A stretch of 64,000 nt of DNA from Stenotrophomonas sp. 169 (GTDB taxonomy: Bacteria > Pseudomonadota > Gammaproteobacteria > Xanthomonadales > Xanthomonadaceae). The stretch covers positions 326,001-390,000 of the forward strand of contig NZ_CP061204.1 in assembly GCF_014621775.1 (NCBI RefSeq). Direction: 5' to 3'. The notes beneath the pieces were generated by a model. That model worked only from the letters and a program-made list of their open reading frames with translations. It searched no databases and was not told the DNA's origin. This document shows positions 16,387 through 25,048 of this stretch, in pieces (position 1 is the first letter of the stretch; each line of letters begins with the position of its first letter). The translations under genes were made by a program, and so were the position numbers.

Positions 16387-17544
16387 TCAGCGTCCGGCCA
16401 GCGCGTCGACGATCTTCAGCCGCTTGGCGCGCAGCGCCGGCAGCAGTCCGACCACGATGCCGATCACGATGATCAGGGCGATGCCCACCAGCCACGTGGC
16501 GGTGGGTACATGCGGCGGCAACAGGCCGCGCGTCTGTGGCGCCAGTACCGGCAGGATGAGCGCCGCCAGGCCCATGCCGATCGCGCCGCCCAGGCCGACC
16601 AGCAGGATGGCTTCCACCATCACCAGGGTCAGTACGGTGCGGTCCTGGAAGCCCAGTGTCTTCAGCGTGGCCAGCTCGGGTATGCGTTCGCGCACGGCCT
16701 GCGCCATGGTGTTGCCGGTCAGCAGCAGCAGGGTGAAGAACACCGCGCCCATGATCGACGTCACGATCATGCCGATGTCCGCGAACTGTTTGACGAAGGC
16801 CTGCTGGAACGCCGATTCGGTCTGGGTCTTGGTCTCATGGTCGGAGTTGGCCGAGATCGCATCGATGGCCTGGGCGACGCGCGAGGCGTGGTCCGGATTG
16901 TCCAGGGTGATGGTGTACCAGCTCACCTGGCTCTTGATGTAGTCGTTGGACTCATCGAAATATTTCCAGTTCATCACCAGCTGCTGCTCTTCATTGCCGG
17001 CCACGGTGCGGTCTTTGGAGCGGAACGTGCCGACCAGCTCCAGCGGCCAGTCATTACTGCCACCGCGCGGGAAGATGGTGGCCTGCAAGGGAATGGTGTC
17101 GCCGACCTTCCAGCCGAACTTCTTCGCCAGGGATTCGCCGACGATGGCGCCGGTCCGTGTGTCCTGCCAGCGCTTCAGCTGGTCGGGGGCGACCTCCAGC
17201 TCGCGGTAGATGTCGAAGTAGTTCGGTGCCACCGAGAAGTTGGGGAAAAAATCCTTGGGATCGCGGTAGATGCCCCCGAACCACATGCCGTAGGTGACGT
17301 CGCGTACGCCGGCGACCTGCCGGATCTGTGCGTCCAGGCGGATCGGCAGCGACTGGGTGATGGACAGCCGCGAGGCAGTGATCAGCCGATTGGCGCCTTC
17401 CACGCTACCGCCCGCAGTGAACGCCACGCGGACCGAATCCAGCATGCCGAACAGCAGGAAGGCCGCTACCACCGACAGCAGGGTCAGCAGGGTGCGGGTG
17501 CGGCTGCGGAACAGCTGCGCCCAGACCAGTGAGAAGTATTTCAT
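16387..17544 (-). CDS. MacB/FtsX-type ABC transporter permease (first)
   Basis: A 385-residue permease with the classic FtsX layout. One N-terminal segment lies near residues 15-40 (SRTRTLLTLLSVVAAFLLFG), a periplasmic domain covers about 45-265, and three C-terminal segments contain RERIPELATLKTLGFQDRTVLTLVMVEA-type coupling text. It has no ATPase domain of its own. It is 14 bases downstream of the ABC ATPase gene and 10 upstream of a second permease. The two permeases differ along their length, so this is not a recent duplication. Export of lipids, peptides or drugs is typical of the family; the substrate is unknown. Confidence 0.88.
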   Translation of the reverse strand: MKYFSLVWAQLFRSRTRTLLTLLSVVAAFLLFGMLDSVRVAFTAGGSVEGANRLITASRLSITQSLPIRLDAQIRQVAGVRDVTYGMWFGGIYRDPKDFFPNFSVAPNYFDIYRELEVAPDQLKRWQDTRTGAIVGESLAKKFGWKVGDTIPLQATIFPRGGSNDWPLELVGTFRSKDRTVAGNEEQQLVMNWKYFDESNDYIKSQVSWYTITLDNPDHASRVAQAIDAISANSDHETKTQTESAFQQAFVKQFADIGMIVTSIMGAVFFTLLLLTGNTMAQAVRERIPELATLKTLGFQDRTVLTLVMVEAILLVGLGGAIGMGLAALILPVLAPQTRGLLPPHVPTATWLVGIALIIVIGIVVGLLPALRAKRLKIVDALAGR

Positions 17545-17558
17545 CAGCGTGCCCTCGG

Positions 17559-18248
17559 TCAGTGCGCCAGCGGTGCGGCGGCAAGTTCGCCCTTGTCCAG
17601 GTGCACGGTATGGGTCGCGTACTCGGCGGCCTTCGGATCGTGGGTGACCATGATGATCGTCTTGCCGTGCTCGCGGTTGAGCTGCTGCAGCAACTGCAGG
17701 ATCTCTTCGGCGGACTGGCGGTCAAGGTCGCCCGTAGGCTCGTCGCAGATAAGGAACGTGGGGTCGGACACGATCGCGCGCGCGATGGCCACGCGCTGCT
17801 GCTGACCACCGGACAGTTCGTTGGGGCGGTGGCTGCGGCGGTCCGCCAGGCCGACCAAGGTCAGGGCGATTTCCGCGTTGCGCTTGCGCTGGGCCGCGTT
17901 GAGGTGGGTCAACAACAAGGGCAGCTCGACGTTCTTCTGCGCGGTCAGCATCGGCATCAGGTTGTAGAACTGGAAAACGAAGCCAACGTGGTGGCTGCGC
18001 CAGGTGGACAGCTGGCCGCCGCTCATCTGGTCGATGCGCTCGTCTTCGATGGTGATCTCGCCGTCGCTGGGCGAATCCAGTCCCCCGATCAGGTTCAGCA
18101 GGGTGGTCTTGCCCGAACCGGAAGGCCCCATCAGCGCGACGAAGTCGCCCTTCTCGATGTCCAGGTCGATCCCGTGCAGGACCTTCACCTGCTCTGGTCC
18201 GCGCTGGTAGGTCTTGATGATGTTGCGCAATGAAACCAGGGTCGACAT
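17559..18248 (-). CDS. MacB/LolD-type ABC transporter ATPase
   Basis: The 229-residue ATPase has a Walker A GPSGSGKTT near residues 42-50, a Q-loop in FVFQFYNLMPMLTA, the signature LSGGQQQRVAIARA near 145-158, Walker B FLICDEPT near 165-172, a D-loop GDLD and a switch histidine in MVTHDP. Its length and VFQFYNLMP text match MacB/LolD/FtsE-type subunits. It is the second gene of the operon after the HlyD-like adaptor, with 51 bases between, and should energise the two following permeases. Confidence 0.95.
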   Translation of the reverse strand: MSTLVSLRNIIKTYQRGPEQVKVLHGIDLDIEKGDFVALMGPSGSGKTTLLNLIGGLDSPSDGEITIEDERIDQMSGGQLSTWRSHHVGFVFQFYNLMPMLTAQKNVELPLLLTHLNAAQRKRNAEIALTLVGLADRRSHRPNELSGGQQQRVAIARAIVSDPTFLICDEPTGDLDRQSAEEILQLLQQLNREHGKTIIMVTHDPKAAEYATHTVHLDKGELAAAPLAH

Positions 18249-18299
18249 GCCGATTCTCCAGATGCGGTTGTAACGGCCGCTGGCCGTCAGACAGAAAAC

Positions 18300-19526
18300 C
18301 TACGGTTGTTCCTTTACCTTGCTGCCGTCGTGCAACGCGTCCGTCGGATCGATCACCACCGCCTCGCCAGCGCGTACGCCCTGCAGGATCTGTCGGTCTG
18401 CGTTCAGTGCCAGCCCCGGGGTCACCGTGCGCTGCTGCACGCGGTCATCGGCCAGCACGAACACCACGCTGCCTCCGTCGCGCTGCACGACCGCCGTGGC
18501 CGGGATGCGCACGCCCTTCGGCCTGTCCTGGGTGTCCGCCTTCGGCTGCTCCAGGAAGCTCACCCGCACGCCCATCTCCGGCACGATGCGTGGGTCGCGG
18601 GTCTTGATCGATACACGTACCTTGACCGTCGCCTTGCCACGGTCCGCCGTGGGAACGATGGCAATCACCTCCGCCGGGATCTTCCAGTCCGGGTAGGCAT
18701 TGAGCGTGGCCTCGACCGGCATCTTCGGCTGCACGCGACCGATGAAGGCCTCGCCGACCTCGACTTCGATCTCCAATGAATCCATGTCCACGATGGTGCC
18801 GATACCGGTACGGGTGAAGCCACCGCCTGCCGACAACGGCGATACGATCTCACCCGGCTGCGCCGCCTTGGCGGTGACCACCCCGGAGAACGGTGCGCGC
18901 ACGATGTTGTTGTCCACGCCGAGGTCGGCGATGGCCAGCTGGTTGCCCGCCACCTGCACGTTGCGCTGTGCGGTATCCAGCTGCGCACGCAGGCTGTCGC
19001 GCTGGGCGATGGACTGGTCGAACTGCGAACGCGACACCAGCTGCTGCCCGACCAGGGATTGCAGGCGGCCCGCTTCAGCATCCGCCTGTTTCAGCTGCGC
19101 CTGCAATCCGGCCACCTGGCTGCGGGCTGCCTGCACCTGCGAGGCAGACAGGTCGCGCTGGGCGCCCGCATCGATCGGGTCCAGCGTCGCCATGATCTGG
19201 CCTTCCTCGACGCGCATGCCTTCTTCGATCATCACCTCGCGGACTTTGCCGGTGATCTTGGCCGATACCGTGGCCATGCGCCGTGCGACCACGTAGCCAC
19301 TGGCATCAAGCACCGATGAGGCAGCGCCCGCCCCGTCCAAGGCCACTGCGGGTGCCGTCTGTACCTCAACGGCCTGCGGGCGCAGCATCCACACCGCCGC
19401 GGCGATACCGAGCAGCACCACCACGGCAATCACGATCCACAGCCAGCGGCGGCCACCCGGCGTGGGCGGCGGCGGCGTCTTGCGATCGATGCGAAGTTCT
19501 TTCAGGAGTTCACTGGAGGCGTTCAT
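18300..19526 (-). CDS. HlyD/MacA-type periplasmic adaptor
   Basis: The 408-residue adaptor has a short cytosolic leader rich in proline and a membrane anchor near residues 28-48 (WLWIVIAVVVLLGIAAAVW). A first lipoyl half follows, then a coiled-coil hairpin around 110-190 (LSASQVQAARSQVAGLQAQLKQADAE) and the second lipoyl half with VRAPFSGVVTAKAAQPGEIVSP. Beta-barrel domains lie to the C-terminus. It is the first gene of the exporter operon, linking inner-membrane permeases to an outer-membrane channel that is not encoded nearby. ATG 19526 or 19535 are both possible starts; neither has a strong ribosome-binding site. Confidence 0.9.
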   Translation of the reverse strand: MNASSELLKELRIDRKTPPPPTPGGRRWLWIVIAVVVLLGIAAAVWMLRPQAVEVQTAPAVALDGAGAASSVLDASGYVVARRMATVSAKITGKVREVMIEEGMRVEEGQIMATLDPIDAGAQRDLSASQVQAARSQVAGLQAQLKQADAEAGRLQSLVGQQLVSRSQFDQSIAQRDSLRAQLDTAQRNVQVAGNQLAIADLGVDNNIVRAPFSGVVTAKAAQPGEIVSPLSAGGGFTRTGIGTIVDMDSLEIEVEVGEAFIGRVQPKMPVEATLNAYPDWKIPAEVIAIVPTADRGKATVKVRVSIKTRDPRIVPEMGVRVSFLEQPKADTQDRPKGVRIPATAVVQRDGGSVVFVLADDRVQQRTVTPGLALNADRQILQGVRAGEAVVIDPTDALHDGSKVKEQP

Positions 19527-19753
19527 AGGGACCATGACGATGGATCGAGCGGAGTGTGACCCCCCGGTCCCCGAGGGGCAAACGGGAGCTCCGGTGCCTG
19601 CACAGAATGCGCGCTCCTGCGTTGCCGGTGCAGTGACAGCTGTCACCTGATATGGCTGACGGCGGGCACTGCGTGCCACAGGCGGAAACCGCGAAGCTGC
19701 CAGCGTGATCCACGATCCATGCAGACCACCGCCCGCCCGCCAGGATGCCCCGC

Positions 19754-20653
19754 ATGCACACGCCCTCCGTTACACCGCTCGCTTCACTGGACACCGTAAA
19801 GGTGACCTACCGCGCTGCCCCGGCGCTGCGTGGCATCAGCCTGCAGGTGCACGGCGGCGAGGTGCTTGCGCTGCTGGGTCGCAACGGGGCGGGAAAAAGC
19901 ACCGCCATTGCCGTGCTGCTCGGCTTGCGCCATGCCGACGCCGGCACCGCGGTGCTGATGGGCGGGGACCCACAGTCGCGGCGCCAGCGCGCGCAGGTGG
20001 GGGTGATGCTGCAGAGCACGGCGCTGCCGGAGAAACTGCAGGTCGGCGAACTGGTCGATCAGTTCCGTGCCAGCTATCCGGATCCCCTGCCGCTGCAGGA
20101 GGCGCTGGCAACGGCCGGTATCGAATCCCTGCAGCATCGCCGCTACGGCCAGCTGTCCGGCGGTCAACAGCGGCGCGTGCAGTTCGCCATCGCGGTCTGC
20201 GGCCGGCCGCACCTGCTGTTCCTGGACGAGCCGACGACCGGGCTGGACGTCGATTCCCGACAGGTGATGTGGAAAGCGATCCGCAGCCTGGTCAGTGACG
20301 GCTGTGGCGTCGTCTTGACCACCCACTATCTGGAGGAAGCCGAAGCCCTGGCGGATCGGGTGATCGTGCTGGAGCAGGGACGGGTCCTTGCCGATGGGCC
20401 GATCGCCTCGTTTCGTCCACAGTTGGCACCGCGCCGCATCCGTTGCCGCAGCGCCCTGCAGGTAGACGTCGTGCGGCACTGGCCTGGCGTGCGCGAGGTG
20501 CAGCGCGACGGTGCGTACCTGCAGCTGCTGGCCGAACCGGCCGAAGCGGTGGTCGCGCGTCTGCTGGCCGACGACCCGCAGTTGCAGGAACTGGAGGTAC
20601 GTGGCGGCGGGCTTGCCGAAGCCTTCGTCGAAATGACCCAGGAGGCCGAATGA
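19754..20653 (+). CDS. ABC-2 type exporter, ATPase subunit
   Basis: Walker A GRNGAGKS lies near residues 39-46. The signature LSGGQQRRVQFAIAV, Walker B LLFLDEPTTGLDVD and switch region TTHYLEEAEAL follow in order. The last 70 residues form a C-terminal extension common in ABC-2 drug or polysaccharide exporters. ATG 19754 has AGG nine bases upstream; an ATG at 19745 abuts that AGG and is less likely. The stop overlaps the start of the permease gene (ATGA). The gene is divergent from the MacAB-like operon across a 227-base gap that should contain both promoters. Confidence 0.93.
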   Translation: MHTPSVTPLASLDTVKVTYRAAPALRGISLQVHGGEVLALLGRNGAGKSTAIAVLLGLRHADAGTAVLMGGDPQSRRQRAQVGVMLQSTALPEKLQVGELVDQFRASYPDPLPLQEALATAGIESLQHRRYGQLSGGQQRRVQFAIAVCGRPHLLFLDEPTTGLDVDSRQVMWKAIRSLVSDGCGVVLTTHYLEEAEALADRVIVLEQGRVLADGPIASFRPQLAPRRIRCRSALQVDVVRHWPGVREVQRDGAYLQLLAEPAEAVVARLLADDPQLQELEVRGGGLAEAFVEMTQEAE

Positions 20654-21429
20654 ACGCCACGTCCCGGACGTCCACCGCTGCGGCGCGTCGTCCTGCCACG
20701 CGCGCGTTGGCGCCCTATGTCGCCGAGCTCAAGGCAGAGCTGCGCCGTACGTGGCGCACGCCGGCCTTCGTGTTGCCGTGCCTGCTGTTCCCGGTGCTGT
20801 TCTATCTGATGTTCGGGGTGTTGCTGGGCCGCGGCCACGCGGCGCGTTACCTGCTGGCGACCTACTGTGTGTTCGGTGCGATGGGACCGGCGCTGTTCGG
20901 TTTCGGCGTGCAGTTTGCTCTTGATCGCGCCGGTGGCCTGTTGACCCTGAAACGCGCCTTGCCGGTGCCGCCGTTGGCGCCGCTGCTGGCGCGCCTGCTG
21001 ATGGCGGTGATCTTCGCGCTGATGGTTGCGGTATTGCTGATTCTTGCCGCGCGCCTGCTGGGAGGGGTGCAGCTGGCCCCAGGGCAGGTCTGCGGACTGC
21101 TGGGCGTGGCGGCGCTGGTTGCCTTGCCACTGGGTGCGATCGGCCTGTTGATCGGGACCTGGGTCGGTGCCGATGCCGCCCCTGCCGTGGTCAACCTGGT
21201 CTACCTGCCGATGGCCCTGCTGTCAGGTCTGTGGGTGCCGTTGTCCGCGCTGCCCACGGTGTTCAGCACCTTTGCGCCGTTATGGCCGACGTGGCATGCG
21301 GCGCAGCTTGCGTTACCGGTGATGGGCGAGCCGACCAGCGGCAGCGCGACCGTGCACGTACTGGTGCTGGTCGCGGTGACGGTGTGCTGTGCACTGCTTG
21401 CCTCTCGCCGCCTGCGCCGCATCGGCTGA
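20650..21429 (+). CDS. ABC-2 type exporter, permease subunit
   Basis: A 259-residue permease with six hydrophobic segments after a 35-residue N-terminal stretch. It includes FVLPCLLFPVLFYLMFGVLLGRG and NLVYLPMALLSGLWVPLSALP, the ABC-2 signature with a proline-rich loop before the last segments. It is translationally coupled to the ATPase by ATGA overlap. Seven bases separate it from the histidine kinase gene. The kinase-regulator pair that follows probably senses membrane or exporter-related stress and regulates the exporter, as in DesKR/LiaRS-like groupings (inference). Confidence 0.92.
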   Translation: MNATSRTSTAAARRPATRALAPYVAELKAELRRTWRTPAFVLPCLLFPVLFYLMFGVLLGRGHAARYLLATYCVFGAMGPALFGFGVQFALDRAGGLLTLKRALPVPPLAPLLARLLMAVIFALMVAVLLILAARLLGGVQLAPGQVCGLLGVAALVALPLGAIGLLIGTWVGADAAPAVVNLVYLPMALLSGLWVPLSALPTVFSTFAPLWPTWHAAQLALPVMGEPTSGSATVHVLVLVAVTVCCALLASRRLRRIG

Positions 21430-21435
21430 CATGGC

Positions 21436-22665
21436 ATGATCGGCCGCGACCGTCCCCTGCTGGAATCCCCTGTGCCATTGAAGTGGCTTGCCCCCCTCGT
21501 GCGCCCTGCGCCGGATTCCGCTGCAGCCGATCATCGGCGGCGGGGACAGTCCGCCTGGAGTGATTACATCCACCTGTTATGGACGTCGTGGGTGTTCCTG
21601 ACGCCGCTGTTCGGTGGCGGCTACACCGCGCGCTGGGGGGTGCTGACGCTGATCAGCTACCCGACGTTCCTTTTCCTCTATGCGCGCACGATGCTGTCGC
21701 CGCGCCACCACGCGCCCCGCTACGCCTTGGCGATGGTGGCGTTGAGCCTGGTGCTGGTGCCGTGGTATCCCTCGGGCATCAGCTACTTCGTGTTCGGTTG
21801 CGTGATGCTGCGCGTCTGCCGCAGCGGCAGTACCTGGCGCTATGTTCTGCAGTTGCTGCTGCTCAATGCCGTGTATGTCAGCACGGCGTATCTCTCGGGG
21901 TGGGCATGGCAGAACCTGGTCTGGATTCCCTTCATGTCGGTGGTGATCGGGCTCATCTCCAACACCGAGTCGCTCAACAGGGACCGCGACGCCCAACTGC
22001 AGCTTTCGCAGGACGAAGTACGGCGCCTTGCCGCCACCGCCGAACGTGAGCGCATCGGGCGCGACCTGCACGATCTGCTCGGCCACACCCTGTCGCTGAT
22101 CACATTGAAGCTGGAGCTGTCGCGCAAGCTGTACGATCGTGGCGACGCACGTGCCAGGCTGGAGATGGGCGAAGCGGAAGATATTGCGCGGCAGGCGCTT
22201 GCAGAGGTGCGCAGCGCCGTCACCGGATTCCGCTCCAGCGACCTTGCCGGTGAACTGGCGTCGGCACGTCTGCTGCTGGAATGCCAGCAGGTGCACCTGG
22301 CGTACCAGCCACCGCCGCCCATGCCGCTGGAAACCGAGCGGGCGCTGGCCCTGGTGTTGCGCGAAGCGGTCACCAACATCGCCCGCCACGCGCGTGCCGG
22401 CACGGCGCAGGTCGACTTCGAGCGTGTGGGCAACACCTTGCGTATGCAGGTCTGTGACAATGGCCGCGGTGGAGTGACGCGCGAAGGCAATGGTCTCGCC
22501 GGAATGCGTGAACGCATCGTGGCACTGCAGGGCACGCTGCAGATCAGTACAACGCCGCAGGGCGGCACCTGCATCGCGGCCAGCGTGCCGATGCCGGTAA
22601 CGCCCAAGGGAACGCACAGTGTGCCCGCCCCCTTTCATCCCACGTCATCCAGGGAAGCATCATGA
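21436..22665 (+). CDS. DesK-like sensor histidine kinase
   Basis: The 409-residue kinase has four to six membrane segments within about residues 45-170 (YIHLLWTSWVFLTPLFGGGYTAR-type text in pieces), a short coiled coil and a HisKA_3 dimerisation motif ERIGRDLHDLLGH with His near 211. An ATPase domain contains REAVTNIARHARA and GNGLAGMRERI. HisKA_3 kinases pair with LuxR-type regulators, which fits the overlapping downstream gene. The C-terminal 30 residues after the ATPase are low-complexity and may be poorly ordered. The input signal is unknown; in Bacillus DesK senses membrane thickness. Confidence 0.93.
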   Translation: MIGRDRPLLESPVPLKWLAPLVRPAPDSAAADHRRRGQSAWSDYIHLLWTSWVFLTPLFGGGYTARWGVLTLISYPTFLFLYARTMLSPRHHAPRYALAMVALSLVLVPWYPSGISYFVFGCVMLRVCRSGSTWRYVLQLLLLNAVYVSTAYLSGWAWQNLVWIPFMSVVIGLISNTESLNRDRDAQLQLSQDEVRRLAATAERERIGRDLHDLLGHTLSLITLKLELSRKLYDRGDARARLEMGEAEDIARQALAEVRSAVTGFRSSDLAGELASARLLLECQQVHLAYQPPPPMPLETERALALVLREAVTNIARHARAGTAQVDFERVGNTLRMQVCDNGRGGVTREGNGLAGMRERIVALQGTLQISTTPQGGTCIAASVPMPVTPKGTHSVPAPFHPTSSREAS

Positions 22666-23264
22666 TCCGGATCGTATTGGCCGAAGACCAGGCCATGGTG
22701 CGCGGTGCCTTGTCGGCGCTGCTCGGCCTTGAGCCGGATATCGAGGTGCTGGGCAGTGCAGCGGACGGCGAAGCCGCATGGCGCATGCTGCAGCAGGTGC
22801 AGCCGGACATCCTGGTCACCGACATCGAAATGCCCGGACTGACCGGACTGGAGCTTGCCCAGCGCATCGCACGGCAACAGCTGCCGATCAAGGTAGTGAT
22901 CGTCACCACCTTCGCGCGTACGGGTTTCCTGCGCCGTGCGTTGGATGCCGGCGTGCTCGGCTACCTGCTGAAGGACGCACCGGCTGACCATCTCGCCGAT
23001 GCGCTGCGGCGCGTACAGCAGGGCGCCCGCGCGATCGACCCGCAGCTGGCCTTGGACGCCTGGTCGCAGGCCGACCCATTGACCGACCGCGAGCGCCGCG
23101 TGCTGCGCCTGGCCGGCGAGGGCAAGACCGCCGGCGAAATCGCCACCGACCTCGGCCTTTCACACGGCACCGTACGCAACTACCTGTCCGAGTGCATCGG
23201 CAAGCTGGGCGTCGCCAACCGTATCGAAGCCTACCGCCTCGCCCGCCAGAAAGGCTGGCTCTGA
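22662..23264 (+). CDS. NarL/LuxR-type response regulator, DesR-like
   Basis: The 200-residue regulator has a receiver domain with the acidic pair E8-D9, phospho-acceptor D54 in VTDIEMPG and a conserved lysine in LLKDAPADH. It is followed by a LuxR-type helix-turn-helix (RERRVLRLAGEGKTAGEIAT, then LSHGTVRNYLSE). AGGGAAG precedes ATG 22662, which overlaps the kinase stop as ATGA. It probably binds near 19.6 kb to control the ABC-2 exporter unit. Its stop codon touches repeat copy 3. Confidence 0.94.
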   Translation: MIRIVLAEDQAMVRGALSALLGLEPDIEVLGSAADGEAAWRMLQQVQPDILVTDIEMPGLTGLELAQRIARQQLPIKVVIVTTFARTGFLRRALDAGVLGYLLKDAPADHLADALRRVQQGARAIDPQLALDAWSQADPLTDRERRVLRLAGEGKTAGEIATDLGLSHGTVRNYLSECIGKLGVANRIEAYRLARQKGWL

Positions 23265-23268
23265 AAAA

Positions 23269-23336
23269 GGGGACGGAGGGGATTAAGTCGCATCTGGCCC
23301 AACAGTGCCAGATGCGACTTAATCCCCTCCGTCCCC
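23269..23336. repeat. hairpin repeat family, copy 3
   Basis: The outer arms 23269-23290 and 23315-23336 are identical in sequence to copies 1 and 4. The inner arms CATCTGGC/GCCAGATG are perfect and differ from copy 1 in the outer five bases only. A 30-bp stem with an 8-base loop results. A and T tracts flank both sides, and the convergent genes on each side end 4 bases away, so it looks like a shared bidirectional terminator. Confidence 0.92.
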
Positions 23337-23340
23337 TTTT

Positions 23341-23889
23341 TTACTTCCTGGGGCCGCGGGCCATGGACGGGAACACGCCATCGCGGCGGACCCAGGCGTG
23401 GTACAGCGCGGCGCCGATGTGCAGCAGCACCGTGGCGAACAATACGTAGGCGAGCAGACTGTGTGCGCTGCGTAGTGCGGTGTATACCGCCGGGGAGTGC
23501 GGCGCGATCGCGGGCAGGTTCATCCCGCTCCACAGCACGATGGGATAGGCACCGGCAGACAGCATCGACCAGCCGATCAAGGGCATCGCCAGCATCAGCG
23601 TGTACAGCAGCCAGTGCGAGGTCTTGGCGGCCAGGGCCTGCCACCATGGCAGGTCGGCCGGTAGCGGCGGTGGACGGTGACGCAGGCGGTTGTACAGGCG
23701 CAGCAGCACCAGCAGGCCGATCGCGATGCCCAGTGGACGATGGATATCGACCAGCATTGGACGCAGGTGCAGCGAGGCCACCATGGTCACGCCGATGAAC
23801 AGCATCGCGAGGATCATCAGCGCCATCGTCCAGTGCAGCACCCGTGCCAGCAGATTGAAATGGCCGGTGCTCTTGTCAGGCGTGTTCAT
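23341..23889 (-). CDS. cytochrome b561-family membrane protein
   Basis: A 182-residue membrane protein with four segments. Conserved histidines can be seen in ARVLHWTMAL, VDIHRPLG, KTSHWLLYT and VLLHIGAALYHAW, consistent with two haem-b sites. Family members pass electrons between quinol or ascorbate and haem partners across the membrane. It overlaps the preceding gene by four bases (ATGA), and that gene encodes a membrane-anchored catalase-fold protein. The pairing suggests it feeds electrons to the peroxidase. Its stop is 4 bases from repeat copy 3. Confidence 0.92.
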   Translation of the reverse strand: MNTPDKSTGHFNLLARVLHWTMALMILAMLFIGVTMVASLHLRPMLVDIHRPLGIAIGLLVLLRLYNRLRHRPPPLPADLPWWQALAAKTSHWLLYTLMLAMPLIGWSMLSAGAYPIVLWSGMNLPAIAPHSPAVYTALRSAHSLLAYVLFATVLLHIGAALYHAWVRRDGVFPSMARGPRK

Positions 23890-24992
23890 CGTGCGACCCC
23901 TGCATCATTGCCGGCCTGGCCCCGCGCACTTTCGCGCTCGCGGCGGTTGAACGAATGGGAATACACCGCGGAGCGTGTCGCCAGAATGGCGTCATCGCTG
24001 CCCTCGATACCTGCAGGCAGGATCAACGGATCGAAGTTGAGGTCGTTGCAGGCGCCGCCGGCCTGCGGCTGCAGGTGGTCCAGGGTCAGTACGCCCGCCT
24101 GCACGTGGCGACGCTCGCTCGGCCACGGCGTGGACGGATCCTCGATCGCATCACCGGCATCGGCCAGCGTGACGATCAGGTTCCAACGCACCGGCCCCTG
24201 CGCGAGACGCTGCTGGAACTCGTCCGCCAGATAGTCCAGTCCCGCCGTGCGCCGGGCCTGCTCGTCCAGTTCGACGACCGGCGCTTGCGGCTGCCAGCTC
24301 CAGCGCACGGCCTGTCGTGTGCCGTCCGCAGCAGTGAACCAGAAGCTGTTGACGCTGTTGAACGTGGTGTTGGCCCAACTGTTCGACCAGGGTGCGGTCT
24401 TTGCCCATTGCTGGAACGCGCGTGCGCTGGGGTACTTCGCCAGCACGGCGGCCATCTTTGCCGGGTCGGGCTTGCCCGTGGCCGGCTCGGGCAGCTGTGC
24501 GCGGGTCTGTTCGAGGAAGGCCTCCGGCGTAGGGACCGCGAAGAACGGGAAGCTGTTCATCGCCATCCGCCACTCCTGGCCATTCTGGCTGATGAGTTGC
24601 AGCGCGATGCTGCGGACGCGGGCCTGCGCATCGGCGCCATGCGGGTCACCGCCGCCGATCGACAGCCGGCCCAGCACCGGGACGCGCGGCTGGGCGAAAA
24701 CCTCCGCCTTGGACAAGGCGGCCCCCTCGGGCGAACCGGTAAACCAGCCGCTGACGCAGACGCCTTTGCTGTGCGCGCGGCGGAAGCCGGGGTGCGCGGC
24801 GCCGGTGGCCTCGATGGTGTCGGTGAACTGCTGCGCGGTAGGCCGATCGCGGCCGATCCAGCCGGCCAGCCAGGCGAAGGCCAGCGCCACGATGCCCAGG
24901 ATCATCGCGATCAACGCGATCCAGGGCAGCGGCGAATGCGCTCGCGGGCCACGCGGTGTCCCGCCATGGCGGGTAAAGCGGAACAAGGGCAT
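23886..24992 (-). CDS. membrane-anchored catalase-family peroxidase
   Basis: The 368-residue product begins with a positive leader and a membrane anchor at about residues 22-45, then a catalase-fold domain of the short SrpA-like kind. Candidate haem residues are H74 in RRAHSKGVCVSG (distal histidine), an asparagine region with NSWANTTFNSVN, and Y344 in the RSAVYSHSF motif, which fits the haem-ligand tyrosine. ATG 24992 has AGGA upstream. A longer frame to 25091 runs through repeat copy 4 and is rejected. Being anchored on the periplasmic side and coupled to a cytochrome b561, it may reduce peroxides rather than dismutate hydrogen peroxide (inference). Confidence 0.88.
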   Translation of the reverse strand: MPLFRFTRHGGTPRGPRAHSPLPWIALIAMILGIVALAFAWLAGWIGRDRPTAQQFTDTIEATGAAHPGFRRAHSKGVCVSGWFTGSPEGAALSKAEVFAQPRVPVLGRLSIGGGDPHGADAQARVRSIALQLISQNGQEWRMAMNSFPFFAVPTPEAFLEQTRAQLPEPATGKPDPAKMAAVLAKYPSARAFQQWAKTAPWSNSWANTTFNSVNSFWFTAADGTRQAVRWSWQPQAPVVELDEQARRTAGLDYLADEFQQRLAQGPVRWNLIVTLADAGDAIEDPSTPWPSERRHVQAGVLTLDHLQPQAGGACNDLNFDPLILPAGIEGSDDAILATRSAVYSHSFNRRERESARGQAGNDAGVAR

Positions 24993-25048
24993 TGGCGGTT
25001 CCTGCCTGGCAATAGACTTGCGGGGATAGCGCCATCGTAAACAGAAAA

